35,593 bases of DNA from Blastochloris sp. (GCA_012031345.1 JAAUTS010000011.1:1-35593); one strand, 5' to 3'. Counted from the stretch's first letter, positions 17,703 through 27,487 are shown. Numbers and translations: made by a program. The notes: generated from the sequence alone by a model not told the origin.

Positions 17703-19373
17703 ATGAAAAGCACCGAAGTCAGATTGTTGCCATGGGCGCGGGAAATTATTGCGTTGTATCAAAGCAGCGCGGGCAATCAATTCATCCTGCACGGCAATTT
17801 GCAGGATCGTTTTCTTCTGCCGGAGGGGGAGGCAGGCAGGCTGGGTGAACTCCAGGATTATCTCAGGCAAACCTTGTTGCCCGGATTCGATGTCATCCTC
17901 AGTTATGATTTGGGGAACGGGGTTCGGGTGGAGAAGGGTGGGGAACTGCTCAGTCAGTGGCCCGCGTATAAGGAACGTCCAGAATTGCCCAAGGCACCGC
18001 GTCAGGCGGTGGAATTTCTCACACGATATTTCCGTTATTGTGCAAATTTGGCGCGTTTGGGGCAGAAGCATCATCAGGTGGCCTGCCTGATTCCGGCGGT
18101 TCATTTACTGGCTCCAGCAGTCCCAGGTTCGCTCAACTACGACTTGAATGCTCTGGCTTTGCTGATGCGTGAGTGGGCCACGGACCCGCTTCTCACCTCC
18201 CATAGTCTGGCCACCTTTCTGTTGACGGACACCCTCAATGACCTGCATCCGCTTTTGGTTCATAATCCCCGGGCCACTTTGTGCAAGGTGCCTCTGCCGG
18301 AGGAGGCACAGTTGGTGGAAGCTTTTCGGGTTTTCTTCAAAATGTATCCACAGGCATTGCAACAATTTCAAGATGAGCTTGAGCCGCTGGCCCGACAAAT
18401 GAAGGGGGCGTCCTTGGGTGCCTTGGAAACTATGCTGCGGCGCAAAGATTATCTCAAAGAAGCGCTGCAAGCCGGGGATGTGGCCGGCCTGAAGAAGGCC
18501 ATGGTGGAACGCGACAGCAATGATTTGATTGAGTTTATTGAGTCTAAAAAAACGTTGGACGATTTGCACGGGCAGGAAGTTCTGAAAACCCTGCTGCGTC
18601 AGGATTTTCAATTATGGAAAGAAAACGATCTACAGGCCATGCCGATGGGTTATTTGATTTGCGGTCCGGTGGGCACGGGTAAGACCTACATGGTGGAATG
18701 CCTGGCGGGGGAGGCGGGTGTGCCGGTGCTTAAGATCAAGAACTTCCGGGACAAATGGGTGGGCACTTCCGAGAGTAACCTGGAAAAAATCTTCGGGTTG
18801 CTGCAAGCCCTGGGTCGTTGCTTTGTTTTTATTGATGAAGCGGATCAGGCTTTGGGTCGGAGGGATTCCGGGGCGAATGATTCCGGTTTGTCAGGACGCA
18901 TTTATTCCATGTTTGCCAAGGAAATGAGCAATTCGGCGAATCGCGGAAAAATTGTCTGGGTGCTGGCTTCCAGCCGTCCGGATTTGATTGAAGTGGATTT
19001 GAAACGTCCTGGGCGTCTGGATGTCAAGATCCCGATCTTTCCCGCCAGCACACCGGAAGAGGCTTTTGGATTGTTGCGAGCCCTGTGCAAACGGAGGTCG
19101 GTGGTTTTGGTTCCGGAGGATTTTGAAACGCTGAAACCCCTGTTGCCGCAGTGGTTGACTCCGGGTGCGGCGGAGGCTTTGGCCGTAAAGATTTATCGGA
19201 ATGTGAAAGTGAACAAAAGCAGTCCCTTGGTCGCGGCACAACTTTGCCTGAAGGATTATCAGCATCCGGTGCCGATGGAGGTTTTGCGGGCTCAGATTCT
19301 GTTGGCGGTGAAAGAAAGCACGGACATTGAGTTCGTGCCGAAGGCGTTTAGGGGATCAGAACTTGATTCCTGA
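17703..19373 (+). CDS. AAA+ ATPase with a long N-terminal domain
   Basis: 556-aa cytoplasmic ATPase. The C-terminal half is a classical AAA module: Walker A GPVGTGKT (321-328), a pore-loop-like NFRDKWVGTSESNLEKIF, Walker B CFVFIDEAD (about 372-380), sensor/arginine-finger region SSRPDLIEVDLKRPGRLD (from 423) and a C-terminal lid. This sequence type is close to the Vps4/FtsH/Ycf46 group rather than to MoxR or PspF. The first about 300 aa (AREIIALYQSSAGNQFILHGNLQD) lacks a P-loop and looks like a degenerate nucleotide-binding or regulatory domain. It is the last gene of the cluster; its end overlaps the convergent HIT gene by 26 nt. Likely drives remodelling or disassembly of a partner, perhaps the PspA polymer; this is inferred. 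Confidence 0.85.
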   Translation: MKSTEVRLLPWAREIIALYQSSAGNQFILHGNLQDRFLLPEGEAGRLGELQDYLRQTLLPGFDVILSYDLGNGVRVEKGGELLSQWPAYKERPELPKAPRQAVEFLTRYFRYCANLARLGQKHHQVACLIPAVHLLAPAVPGSLNYDLNALALLMREWATDPLLTSHSLATFLLTDTLNDLHPLLVHNPRATLCKVPLPEEAQLVEAFRVFFKMYPQALQQFQDELEPLARQMKGASLGALETMLRRKDYLKEALQAGDVAGLKKAMVERDSNDLIEFIESKKTLDDLHGQEVLKTLLRQDFQLWKENDLQAMPMGYLICGPVGTGKTYMVECLAGEAGVPVLKIKNFRDKWVGTSESNLEKIFGLLQALGRCFVFIDEADQALGRRDSGANDSGLSGRIYSMFAKEMSNSANRGKIVWVLASSRPDLIEVDLKRPGRLDVKIPIFPASTPEEAFGLLRALCKRRSVVLVPEDFETLKPLLPQWLTPGAAEALAVKIYRNVKVNKSSPLVAAQLCLKDYQHPVPMEVLRAQILLAVKESTDIEFVPKAFRGSELDS

Positions 19374-19841
19374 TCTGCTCGTAAACGGTGGCCAGGTCAC
19401 TGGGATGGATGCGGGTATCGGCAGTGGAGGTCATGAAGTTGGCGTCGTTGGTCCAGCGCGGGACGAGGTGAACGTGAAGATGTTCGGGAATCCCCGCTCC
19501 GGCAGCGGCACCGATATTGAGGCCGATGTTGAATCCGTGGGATGGTAGAGTTTCTGGATGGCTTTTTTTAAGCGAAGCACGGAGGCCCAGAGATCGGACT
19601 GTTCCTCGGCGGACAAGAGGTCGAGGTCATCGACCTTGCGGTAGGGAACGATGAGGAGATGAGCGGTGTTGTAGGGGTAACGATTCAGCAGGGCGAAGCA
19701 GGACTTCGAGCGCAGGACAACGAAGTGGGTGGCGTCGTCGTTGGATTGGCCGATGAGTTGGAAGAGCTGCCCTTTGTCAAAGGAGGCTTCCCCGAGGGTT
19801 CCGACATAACTGTTGCGCCATGGGGCCCAAAGGTGTTCCAT
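19348..19841 (-). CDS. HIT-family nucleotide hydrolase/phosphorylase; one frameshift
   Basis: Histidine-triad protein acting on nucleotide phosphates such as AMP conjugates or Ap4A. ATG 19841 gives MEHLWAPWRNSYV, the standard opening of the Ap4A phosphorylase-like HIT subgroup, followed by FALLNRYPYNTAHLLIVPYRKV. The catalytic triad HLHVHLVPRW appears only after repairing a one-base deletion in the G3 run at 19541-19543, when the sequence becomes LYHPHGFNIGLNIG and continues to a stop at 19348-19350. Repaired length 164 aa, normal. It converges on and overlaps the AAA+ gene end by 26 nt, and its start is only 15 nt from that of divergent holA. Confidence 0.9.
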
Positions 19842-19856
19842 AAAGGCATTAGACCT

Positions 19857-20956
19857 ATGCCTGAAGCTGCGATCAAGCTGAAACAAAAACACCTGCTCAT
19901 CAATGGAACGGATGATTTCCAAGTGAAGGCCCGTGGGCTGGAACTGGTTGCCCAGTTGGCGCCGGAAGACCCGATGAATTTGGAGACGCTGGACGGGGCG
20001 GCTGACTCGGTCGGGAATGCTCTGGAGGTGATTGACCGGGTGAAGGAGGCTTTGTTGACCCTGCCCTTTTTCGGAGGGGGGAAACTGATTTTTTTAAAGA
20101 ACTGCAATTTTTTGGCAGACTCGGTGGTGGGTAAAAGCGAGTCGGTTCTGGAAAAGCTGGCGGAGATTTTGGAGATCTTGGGGCGGGTGGGGCCGGAGTC
20201 GGCCCAACTCTTGATTACGGCGACCTCGGTGGATCGGCGTCGCAGTTTTTACAAACAATTCGAAAAGCTGGGCTACTGCGAGCAATGGGATCTGCCGGAG
20301 TTGAAGAACAGTCATGCGATCCAACAATGGATGGATCAGGTGGAGAGAATGATGCGCGAACGGGGCATGAAACCGCAGGCCGGGGTGGTGGAGCGCTTGG
20401 TGGAATTGTTGGGAAATGACACGCGCGCGCTCCAGAATGAGCTGGAAAAATTGTCACTCTACACGATGCCGCATGGTGAGGTGACGGAGGAGGATTTGCG
20501 GCGGATAGTGTCCAGCACGCGTGAATTGTTGATCTGGGATTTATGCGATGCGGTGACGGAGAACAAAACTTCGGAATCGTTGCACATACTCCGGCAGCTT
20601 CTTGCTCAGGGAGAGTCGGAAGTGGGGATTTTGATTTTGTTGGCTGGTCAAATTCGTTTGGCCGCTCTGGGCACACATCTTCTGGAGAATCGCAAACTCA
20701 GCCTTAAAAAGAGTGGCACTTTTTTGAATGCCAGTTGTCTGCGGATGCGGAGGATTTGTTGCCGCAGAATAAAAAGGGGGAGAAGCCGAATCTGTTCCGT
20801 TTGGCCCGGGTGGTGGACAAGGCGCGACGTCACCCTTCAAGTTCCTGGTTTCGGGCATTGGATGTGTTGTATCAGACCAATCTGGCTCTGGTCTCTACGG
20901 GGAGTGATCGGCAGAAGACTTTGGAGACGGCGGTGTTGAGAATTTGCCAAGGCTGA
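19857..20956 (+). CDS. holA: DNA polymerase III delta subunit; one frameshift
   Basis: Clamp-loader subunit that opens the beta sliding clamp. Repaired length about 366 aa, normal for HolA. Visible are the N-terminal domain (KHLLINGTDDFQVKARGLEL), LPFFGGGKLIFLKNCNFL, the middle AAA-like region ending in LLGNDTRALQNELEKLSLY and EELLIWDLCDAV-type motifs (here TRELLIWDLCDAVTENK), and the C-terminal domain FRALDVLYQTNLALVST. One T is missing in the T6 run at 20720-20725; the restored join is GTFFECQLSADAEDLLPQN. ATG 19857 is chosen because upstream sequence in frame is antisense to the HIT gene. It starts a plus-strand operon with the rhodanese, pta and DRTGG genes. Confidence 0.88.
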
Positions 20957-20960
20957 TTTT

Positions 20961-21290
20961 ATGGTGAACGTGAAGGAGATCAAAGCAGCGGAGCTGGCCC
21001 GGAGGATTCGTGAAGGACTGGGAGCCTGTCTGGTGGATGTCCGGGAGGAGTCCGAGTGGGCCCTGGCCCGACTGCCCGAGGCGCGGCTCATACCGCTCTC
21101 CGTTTTTGGGGCGAGAGCATTGTCTGAATTGAATACCTCGGATGAGATCATTGTTTATTGTCATCATGGGGTGAGATCGGAACGGGCTTCGATGTATTTG
21201 ATACAGAACGGTTTCGATAAGGTCTCGCATTTGGCCGGGGGAATTGATGCCTGGTCCTTGGAAGTGGACTCTTCCGTAAAACGCTATTAG
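20961..21290 (+). CDS. Rhodanese-like domain protein
   Basis: 109-aa single-domain rhodanese. The fold is evident from CLVDVREESEWALARLPEARLIPL and the active-site loop YCHHGVRSERA, where the Cys would carry a persulfide; GGIDAWS closes the domain. Such proteins move sulfane sulfur or act as sulfur carriers or regulators, and the exact partner is not evident here. It starts 4 nt after the holA stop and ends 14 nt before pta, so it is co-transcribed. No signal peptide, so cytoplasmic. Confidence 0.93.
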   Translation: MVNVKEIKAAELARRIREGLGACLVDVREESEWALARLPEARLIPLSVFGARALSELNTSDEIIVYCHHGVRSERASMYLIQNGFDKVSHLAGGIDAWSLEVDSSVKRY

Positions 21291-21304
21291 GATGGGGGCA
21301 CAGT

Positions 21305-22381
21305 ATGTCACCGTTTATCCAGAGTGTTTACGAAAAGTTGCAGCGACATCCCAAGCGGATTGTGTTTCCCGAGGGCTCGGATCCGCGGGTCTTGCAGGCG
21401 GCGGCGGAATTTGTACGTTTAAAGTTGGGGCCGGCCATTGTTTTGGGCGAGAAGGAAAAAGTGGCGGCCCTGGCGGCGGAGCATAAAGTTTCGCTGGAAT
21501 ACATCCTGGTGATCGACCCGCTTAAAGCCCAGGATTTGCCACTGTTTGTGCGCCGTCTGGAATCACTGCATCGCTACAAGGGAATCAAGGACGCGGATGC
21601 GGAGAAGATTCTGCATAACCCGAATTATTTTGCGGCGATGATGTTGCAGAACGGTCAATGCGACGGCTTGGTGGCGGGAGCGAGTGAGTTTTCCGGCAAC
21701 ATCCTCAGGCCGCTTTTTCAATTGATCAAACCCTTACCGGGGATCAAAAGCATTTCCAGTTGCATGGTCATGGATGTTCCGAATTGTCCCTACGGGGATG
21801 ATGGGGTCTTTTTCTTTGCGGATGCCGGGGTGATCCCGGACCCCACGGTGGAACAACTGGCGGACATTGCGGTGGAGACCGCCCGCTTGCGTCGTCAATT
21901 GACCGGAAAAATTCCCCGCGTGGCCATGCTCTCCTATTCGACGAAGGGCAGTGCCCAAAATAAGCATACGGAAAAAATCATCGCCGCGACGGCTCTGGCC
22001 AAGCAGAAGTTGAAGGAGCTGGATATCAAGGCGGAGATTGACGGGGAAATGCAGGTGGACGCGGCATTGTTGCCGGAGGTGGGGAGTTTAAAAGCTCCCG
22101 GAAGTCTGGTGGCGGGTCGGGCGGATGTTTTGGTTTTCCCGGATTTGAACTCGGGGAACATCGCCGCCAAGCTGGTGCAGCGATTGGCCAAGGCCACGGC
22201 TTATGGGCAAATTTTGATCGGCCTCTCCAAGCCTGCTGCGGAGTTGTCCCGGGGTTCGGCTGTGCAGGACATCCTGGGGGTGGCGGCTCTGGTGGCTTTG
22301 CAGGCGATTGAGTATCGTAAGCTGTATCCCGAGCAGGATTTGACGACGGAAGATTGGATTCCGCAGGCGCTGCGTTCCTGA
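21305..22381 (+). CDS. pta: Phosphate acetyltransferase (catalytic domain only)
   Basis: Converts acetyl-CoA and phosphate to acetyl phosphate and CoA. The 358-aa protein is one PTA_PTB domain: RIVFPEGSDPRVLQAAAEF at the N-terminus, GLVAGASEFSGNILRPLFQLI, SSCMVMDVPN, LSYSTKGSAQ, GEMQVDAALLPEVG, and LVFPDLNSGNIAAKLVQRLA. This is the short class I form; the N-terminal BioD-like and DRTGG domains of the long enterobacterial enzyme are absent but are encoded by the next gene. The partner acetate kinase is not in the window. Frame intact; 14 nt after the rhodanese gene. Confidence 0.95.
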   Translation: MSPFIQSVYEKLQRHPKRIVFPEGSDPRVLQAAAEFVRLKLGPAIVLGEKEKVAALAAEHKVSLEYILVIDPLKAQDLPLFVRRLESLHRYKGIKDADAEKILHNPNYFAAMMLQNGQCDGLVAGASEFSGNILRPLFQLIKPLPGIKSISSCMVMDVPNCPYGDDGVFFFADAGVIPDPTVEQLADIAVETARLRRQLTGKIPRVAMLSYSTKGSAQNKHTEKIIAATALAKQKLKELDIKAEIDGEMQVDAALLPEVGSLKAPGSLVAGRADVLVFPDLNSGNIAAKLVQRLAKATAYGQILIGLSKPAAELSRGSAVQDILGVAALVALQAIEYRKLYPEQDLTTEDWIPQALRS

Positions 22382-22396
22382 AGTGGGTGGTTGATC

Positions 22397-23528
22397 ATGC
22401 TGCAAAATTACACCACGCCCCGGATATTTATTGCAGCCACCCGTCAGGATGATGGCAAGACGACGACCTCACTGGGTCTGACGGCGGTTTTACGGAAACG
22501 ATTTCAACGTGTGGGTTACATTAAGCCCATAGGTCAGCGTTATGTGGACGTGGACGGACAGAAGATTGATGAAGATTCCGTTCTGATTAACGATACCTAC
22601 AACCCTGGCCTGCCTCTGGACGCGATGAGCCCGATCGCGGTGGATGCGCACTTTACGCGGGATTATTTGGATGCGGCAGATCCGGTTTCTTTGGAGTCGA
22701 GGATTGAGAATGCCTTCAATCGCGCGGCTTGGGAGCAGGACTTTGTGGTGATTGAGGGATCGGGTCATGCCGGGGTGGGCAGTGTTTTTGATATGTCCAA
22801 TGCCCGGGCAGCCAAGCTGCTCCATAGCAAGGCCATCATTGTCAGTCAGGGAGGGGTGGGCAAACCGATTGATGAAATCAGCCTGAATTTGGCGCTTTTC
22901 GAGAAACACAAAGTTGAGGTGGTGGGTGCCATTTTGAACAAAGTGATCCCGGAAAAAATCAGCGATCTTTGGCCCTATGCAGAAAAAGGTTTGGCCCGGC
23001 TCGGACTACCTTTGTTGGGCATTGTGCCCCTGCACTTGGAATTAAGAAAACCGACTTTGAACCAGATTGCCCAGGCTTTGGACGGGGAATTTGTGGCGGG
23101 AGAAAAATTCAAACGCCCGTCGGGTCGGTCGCTTCAGCATCGCCTCCTCCTCGTCGCGGAATGCGGAGGTTTATTTTGAGCCGCAAAGTGTGCTCATCAC
23201 GGCGGGGGATCGTGAGGACATGATTTTGGCGATTCTGGGCGGAGCCGGGGAGGGGAGTGAGGCGAAGATTGCGGGGGTGGTCTTGACGCAAGGTTATCTG
23301 CCGCAGCCTGGCTTGTTAAAAATCATGAGGAACAAACAGGTTCCCTTCATCAGCGTCAAACACGACAGCTTCATGGTGGCTTCCCAGATCAGTCAGATGT
23401 CAGTGAAAACGGAACCGGGCGATACAGAAAAAATCAGCCTGATTCAGGAATTGATTGAGGCCAACGTGAACATTGAACGCATTATCCAGATGGCCATGCC
23501 CATTCCGATGGTGCCGGGCACGATTTAA
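22397..23528 (+). CDS. BioD-like P-loop plus DRTGG domain protein (stand-alone counterpart of the Pta N-terminal region); one frame break
   Basis: About 376 aa. Residues 1-220 form a dethiobiotin-synthetase-like P-loop domain (AAK-like TRQDDGKTT, YIKPIGQRYVDVDG, VVIEGSGHAGVGSVFDMSNA, SQGGVGKPIDEISL). The C-terminal third is a DRTGG domain (FEPQSVLITAGDREDMILAIL, KQVPFISVKHDSFMVASQI). In long Pta enzymes these two domains precede the catalytic domain and regulate it; here they follow as their own gene. ATG 22397 is preceded by GGTGG; a TTG at 22391 is also in frame. The frame is off by one between about 23112 and 23135 (one extra or two missing bases), joining EKFKRP to GRFSIASSSS. Confidence 0.85.
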
Positions 23529-23579
23529 ATTTAAAACTCTGAATTGTCGTTAGACAAAGATGGGTGAGAGCAGGAGAGC

Positions 23580-24680
23580 TTAGCTGCCTGGTTTCTTGGC
23601 GATGGTTTCGCCTCCGGTTTCGGCGGCCATTTCGGCGATGTCTGGTGGAACGGGTCGGCCTGAGAAGTTGTGAGCGATGACTTTGACCATTTTATTTTTG
23701 AGCCTGCGGGTGAGGGATTTGACGTCGCTCGGGTCGTTTTTATCCTCAAAATCGGCAAACCAATAAATGGTGTCGCAACCTTCCTCCATCAATTTTTCAA
23801 AGGCCAGTTCTGTAGCATAGACATCTCCTCCGTAAACGACCCAGGCATTGGGACGGGCGCGGAGAGAGTCCATCATGTTTTTCACAGAAGGGAATTTTTT
23901 TTCTGCATTCATAATTTGTCCCAATGAGGTTCTTGAAGCTTTGTTTTCAGGTCCACCTTCGGCAAAGTCAACTTCGGGATTAGGCTGTTTCTCGTTAAAG
24001 AGATAAAGTTTGGGCCTGTCTTCGCGCATTAATTTATGATTCTTGTCCAATCCGCAACCGAAGGCGAGCACGGTGGGGCTGCCCGCGAAGCTCCTGTTCA
24101 GCTCAGCCGCAGCCAAAGGAAGATAGGCATGAGCCGAGCCGGAGATGTCCATGATGACACCGAGTTTCGAGGCACTGACTTGTTTGCCGAAAAGGTTACC
24201 CACGGTTTTTCCTGTGCCGATTCCTCCTCCAGAACCACCACCCGATCCTCCGCCAGAGCCGCGGGTGAGACCCACGCTTGGTGTTCCCAAACTGGAGCCG
24301 ATATTCGCTGACCAGGTGACACTCGACACTGAAGAGTCCACAGCGATGGCATCCAGCGGGCTTTCCGAAGAAAAGGCATCGGGAACAGGAACGCTGTCCG
24401 CCGGAATGTCCATGCTGGTTCCTCCGCCTGGATCTTGAAGTTCATCCGTGGGAGGATCGTTGTTGTCGAGCACCTGATCGATATTTTCACCCAAAACCGT
24501 CGGTTGAAAACTGGTTTTGGGAACCACTCGTTCGATAATCACCACCCCGCCGATCACAAAGAGCAGGGCCAAATGCAGCAGCAGGGAAATGGAAACGGGC
24601 CCTACTTTCAGTATGGTGTTGTTGCTTGGAGTGGGAGTGGGCGAGGAGGAGTTGGCCATGAATAAAGATGCCATGTTCAT
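23580..24680 (-). CDS. Membrane-anchored VWA-like domain protein with Gly-rich linker
   Basis: 366-aa protein. One TM helix near residues 29-52 (VGPVSISLLLHLALLFVIGGVVII) is followed by an acidic/proline-rich stretch, a Gly/Ser-rich linker (about 140-155) and a C-terminal VWA-like domain opened by LGVIMDISGSAHAYL, with the DxSxS metal-site motif. ISLLLHLALLF is reminiscent of TonB/ExbD-adjacent anchors, but no proton-channel genes are beside it. Similar anchored VWA proteins are common in PVC bacteria, with no assigned function. The start may be ATG 24680 or ATG 24659. It is divergent from ileS (110-nt gap) and its 3' end faces the DRTGG gene (51-nt gap with no clear terminator). Confidence 0.75.
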   Translation of the reverse strand: MNMASLFMANSSSPTPTPSNNTILKVGPVSISLLLHLALLFVIGGVVIIERVVPKTSFQPTVLGENIDQVLDNNDPPTDELQDPGGGTSMDIPADSVPVPDAFSSESPLDAIAVDSSVSSVTWSANIGSSLGTPSVGLTRGSGGGSGGGSGGGIGTGKTVGNLFGKQVSASKLGVIMDISGSAHAYLPLAAAELNRSFAGSPTVLAFGCGLDKNHKLMREDRPKLYLFNEKQPNPEVDFAEGGPENKASRTSLGQIMNAEKKFPSVKNMMDSLRARPNAWVVYGGDVYATELAFEKLMEEGCDTIYWFADFEDKNDPSDVKSLTRRLKNKMVKVIAHNFSGRPVPPDIAEMAAETGGETIAKKPGS

Positions 24681-24790
24681 TATGTGCTGACAAGGGGATT
24701 TCCGCAGAATACCAGCTTTCGATGAGCCTGAATCGAGGTGGATTTCAGTGATGACTTTGGGCGGCTGACTGATAGTCTTTCCCCTTTGCC

Positions 24791-27486
24791 ATGGACTATA
24801 AAGAGACGATCAAACTACCCAAAACTGATTTTCCCATGAAGGCGGATCTTCCCAAGCGGGAACCTGCCATGGTGAGCCGTTGGAGGGACGGGAAGCTCTA
24901 TGAAAAGCTTCAGGAGGAACGTCGGGAGGCTCCTCCGTTTATTTTTCACTTGGGCCCTCCTTTTGCCAATGGAGATGCCCATATTGGTCACGTTCTGACC
25001 TTCACATTAAAGGACATCGTGGCCAAATCCCGATCCATGGCAGGTTTCCGCGTTCCCTTGATTCCCGGCTGGGACTGTCATGGACTGCCCATTGAGCACA
25101 AGGTCATGGTGGAGAACAAGGACAAGGCGGATGATCCTGTCTTAATCCGTGAAAAGTGTGAGGAAATGGCCCGGAAATATATCGGGATTCAAAAGGAACA
25201 GTTTCGTCGGCTGGGGGTGATCGCAGATTGGGATCAGCCCTACATCACCATGGAACCGGCTTACGAAGCGGAGGAGCTTCGTTCCTTTGCTAAAATTGTG
25301 GGTCGGGGTTTGGTTTATCAGGGATTGCGTCCGGTTTCCTGGAGCACAGGCTGCCAAACCGCTTTGGCCGAGGCGGAGGTGGAATACCATCAGAAAACGG
25401 ACCCGGCGGTTTATGTAAAATTTCCGCTCAGCCCCGCCAGTTGTGAGAACTGGCGCTGGCACAGGGCACATCACTTTTGATTTGGACGACAACTCCCTGG
25501 ACTCTGCCCGCCAACCTGGCGGTGGCTGTTTCCGCGTCCTTGGATTACGGGGTTTACCCCTCCGACTCAGGAGATTTGTTAGCAGCCGTCGCTTTGCAGG
25601 ACAAAATCCCCAACCTCAATCCCAAACCCAAGGCTGTGATCTCAGGTCAGACCTTGCTTGGCCTGGATTATCAACACCCTTTTCTGGAGCGGAAAGGTCA
25701 AATCCACGCGGCGGATTTTGTCACAGCAGATGCCGGGACCGGCATGGTTCATATTGCTCCGGGACATGGAGCGGACGATTATTTTCTGGGGATGCAACAT
25801 GGATTGGAAACCCTTTCTCCCGTGGATGACCGTGGTTGCCTGACTGCGGAATGTGGCGTGCCTGAGTTGGTCGGTCACTATGTTTTCAAGGCCAACCCTC
25901 TCGTGATCGACCTGCTGAAATCCCGCGGAATGTTCTGGGCGCAGGAAGATTACGTCCACGATTATCCTCACTGTTGGAGATCGAAAACACCGATTGTCTT
26001 CCGCTCGGTCAAACAATGGTTCATCAAGGTCGATGCCTTCCGTCAACAGGCACTCGATGAAATCAAAATAGTCCGCTGGATTCCGGCCTGGGGCGAGAAC
26101 CGCATCTCGGGAGCCATTGCCAATCGTCCGGATTGGTGCATCTCGCGGCAACGTTCCTGGGGGGTGCCGATCCCCGTTTTCTATGATGAGCAAGGTCAGG
26201 CCATCATGACGGAGGCTTCAGTTTCCGCTTTTGCTGACATCGTGGAAAAAGAAGGCACGGGGGTGTGGTTTCAATCGGATGCGGATGAGTTGGCGACCAG
26301 ACTGGGGCTGCCCAAGGGCTTGCGCAAAGGCAAGGACACCTTGGACGTCTGGATCGACTCCGGTTCCAGTCAGGTTGCGGTGTTAAAAAAACAGAATCTG
26401 TTTCCGGCGGATCTTTACCTGGAAGGCAGTGACCAACATCGGGGTTGGTTCAACTCCTCCCTCAGTCTTTCCACCCTGGTTCATGGCGTGGCACCTTACA
26501 AGGCGGTGCTGACCCATGGTTTTATCGTGGATGAACATGGTAAAAAATATTCCAAATCCAGCGGAGCCACCGACTCCACCACGCTGCTGAATGAATATGG
26601 TGCCGATGTGCTGCGGCTCTGGGTTTCGAGCCAAGAATACACCAATGACGTGCCTTTTTCCAAAAACATCGTCTCACGTGTGGCGGACTCCTACCGGGGC
26701 ATACGCAACACACTGCGTATTCTTTTGGGAAATCTGCACGGCTTTGACGCCAGCCGTGATGCGCTGGCCCCTGCCCGGTGGACTGAGGTTGATCGTTACA
26801 TGGATCAACAGCTACAGGAAGTGATCCGGGGCTGTCGTCAGGCTTATGATCAATACGAGTTTCATCAGGTCTATCAAATCATCAACCGCTTCTGCACCGT
26901 CCAGCTTTCCGCCTTTTATGTCGATGTGTTGAAGGACCGCATGTATTGCGATGCACATGACTCCGTGGCCCGTCTCTCCGCGCAAACGGTCATGCATGAG
27001 ATCCTCGGTGCGCTGTTGAAACTCCTGGCTCCCATACTTCCCTTCACCACGGAAGAAGCCTGGTCCGCGCTCGGCCACCAGGATTCCATTCACACCCGGC
27101 TTTTCCCGGAAATCAAGAAACCGCAGCCTGACTCTCAAACGGGCGTCGCTTGGGAGGAGTTGCTCACCCTGCGTGATGCCGTCAATGAGCAGTTGGAGCA
27201 GGCCCGGCAACGCAAGGAGATCGGCAAAAGTTTGGAAGCGGAGTTGATCCTGCCCCAAGGTCAATGGCAGGAAGGGGACAGGACCTTCCTGGAGGAAATT
27301 TTCATTGTTTCCCGCGTGCACCTTGCTCCGGTGGAGAGTATTCAGGTCAAACGCTCGCAAAATCCAAAATGTATCCGTTGTTGGAAGTATGTAGAGGATT
27401 TGGGGACGGATCCCGAGCATCCTGAACTTTGTCCGCGCTGCACCACGGCCGTGCGTTCGCATCTCGCGGCTTCTGCCATCGCCTGA
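24791..27486 (+). CDS. ileS: Isoleucyl-tRNA synthetase; one frameshift
   Basis: Charges tRNA-Ile with isoleucine and edits valine. Repaired length about 898 aa, bacterial type: N-terminal PFANGDAHIGH (HIGH motif, about residues 56-66), GWDCHGLPIEHKV, the editing domain with IWTTTPWTLPAN and ADFVTADAGTGMVHIAPGHG, WCISRQRSWGVPIP, KYSKSSG (KMSKS loop), the anticodon-binding region, and a C-terminal zinc finger with two CxxC pairs (CIRC and CPRC). One missing base near 25445-25448 breaks the frame before the editing domain (restored: CEELALAQGTSLLIWTTT). Such a break in an essential, otherwise perfect gene argues for an assembly error. Followed immediately by lspA. Confidence 0.96.
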
Positions 27487-27487
27487 C

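Noticed and set aside
20700-20960. Programmed frameshift in holA at the T6 run
   Set aside because: Programmed frameshifting is known for dnaX, not holA. The same type of break occurs in about a dozen other genes here, so an error is far more likely.
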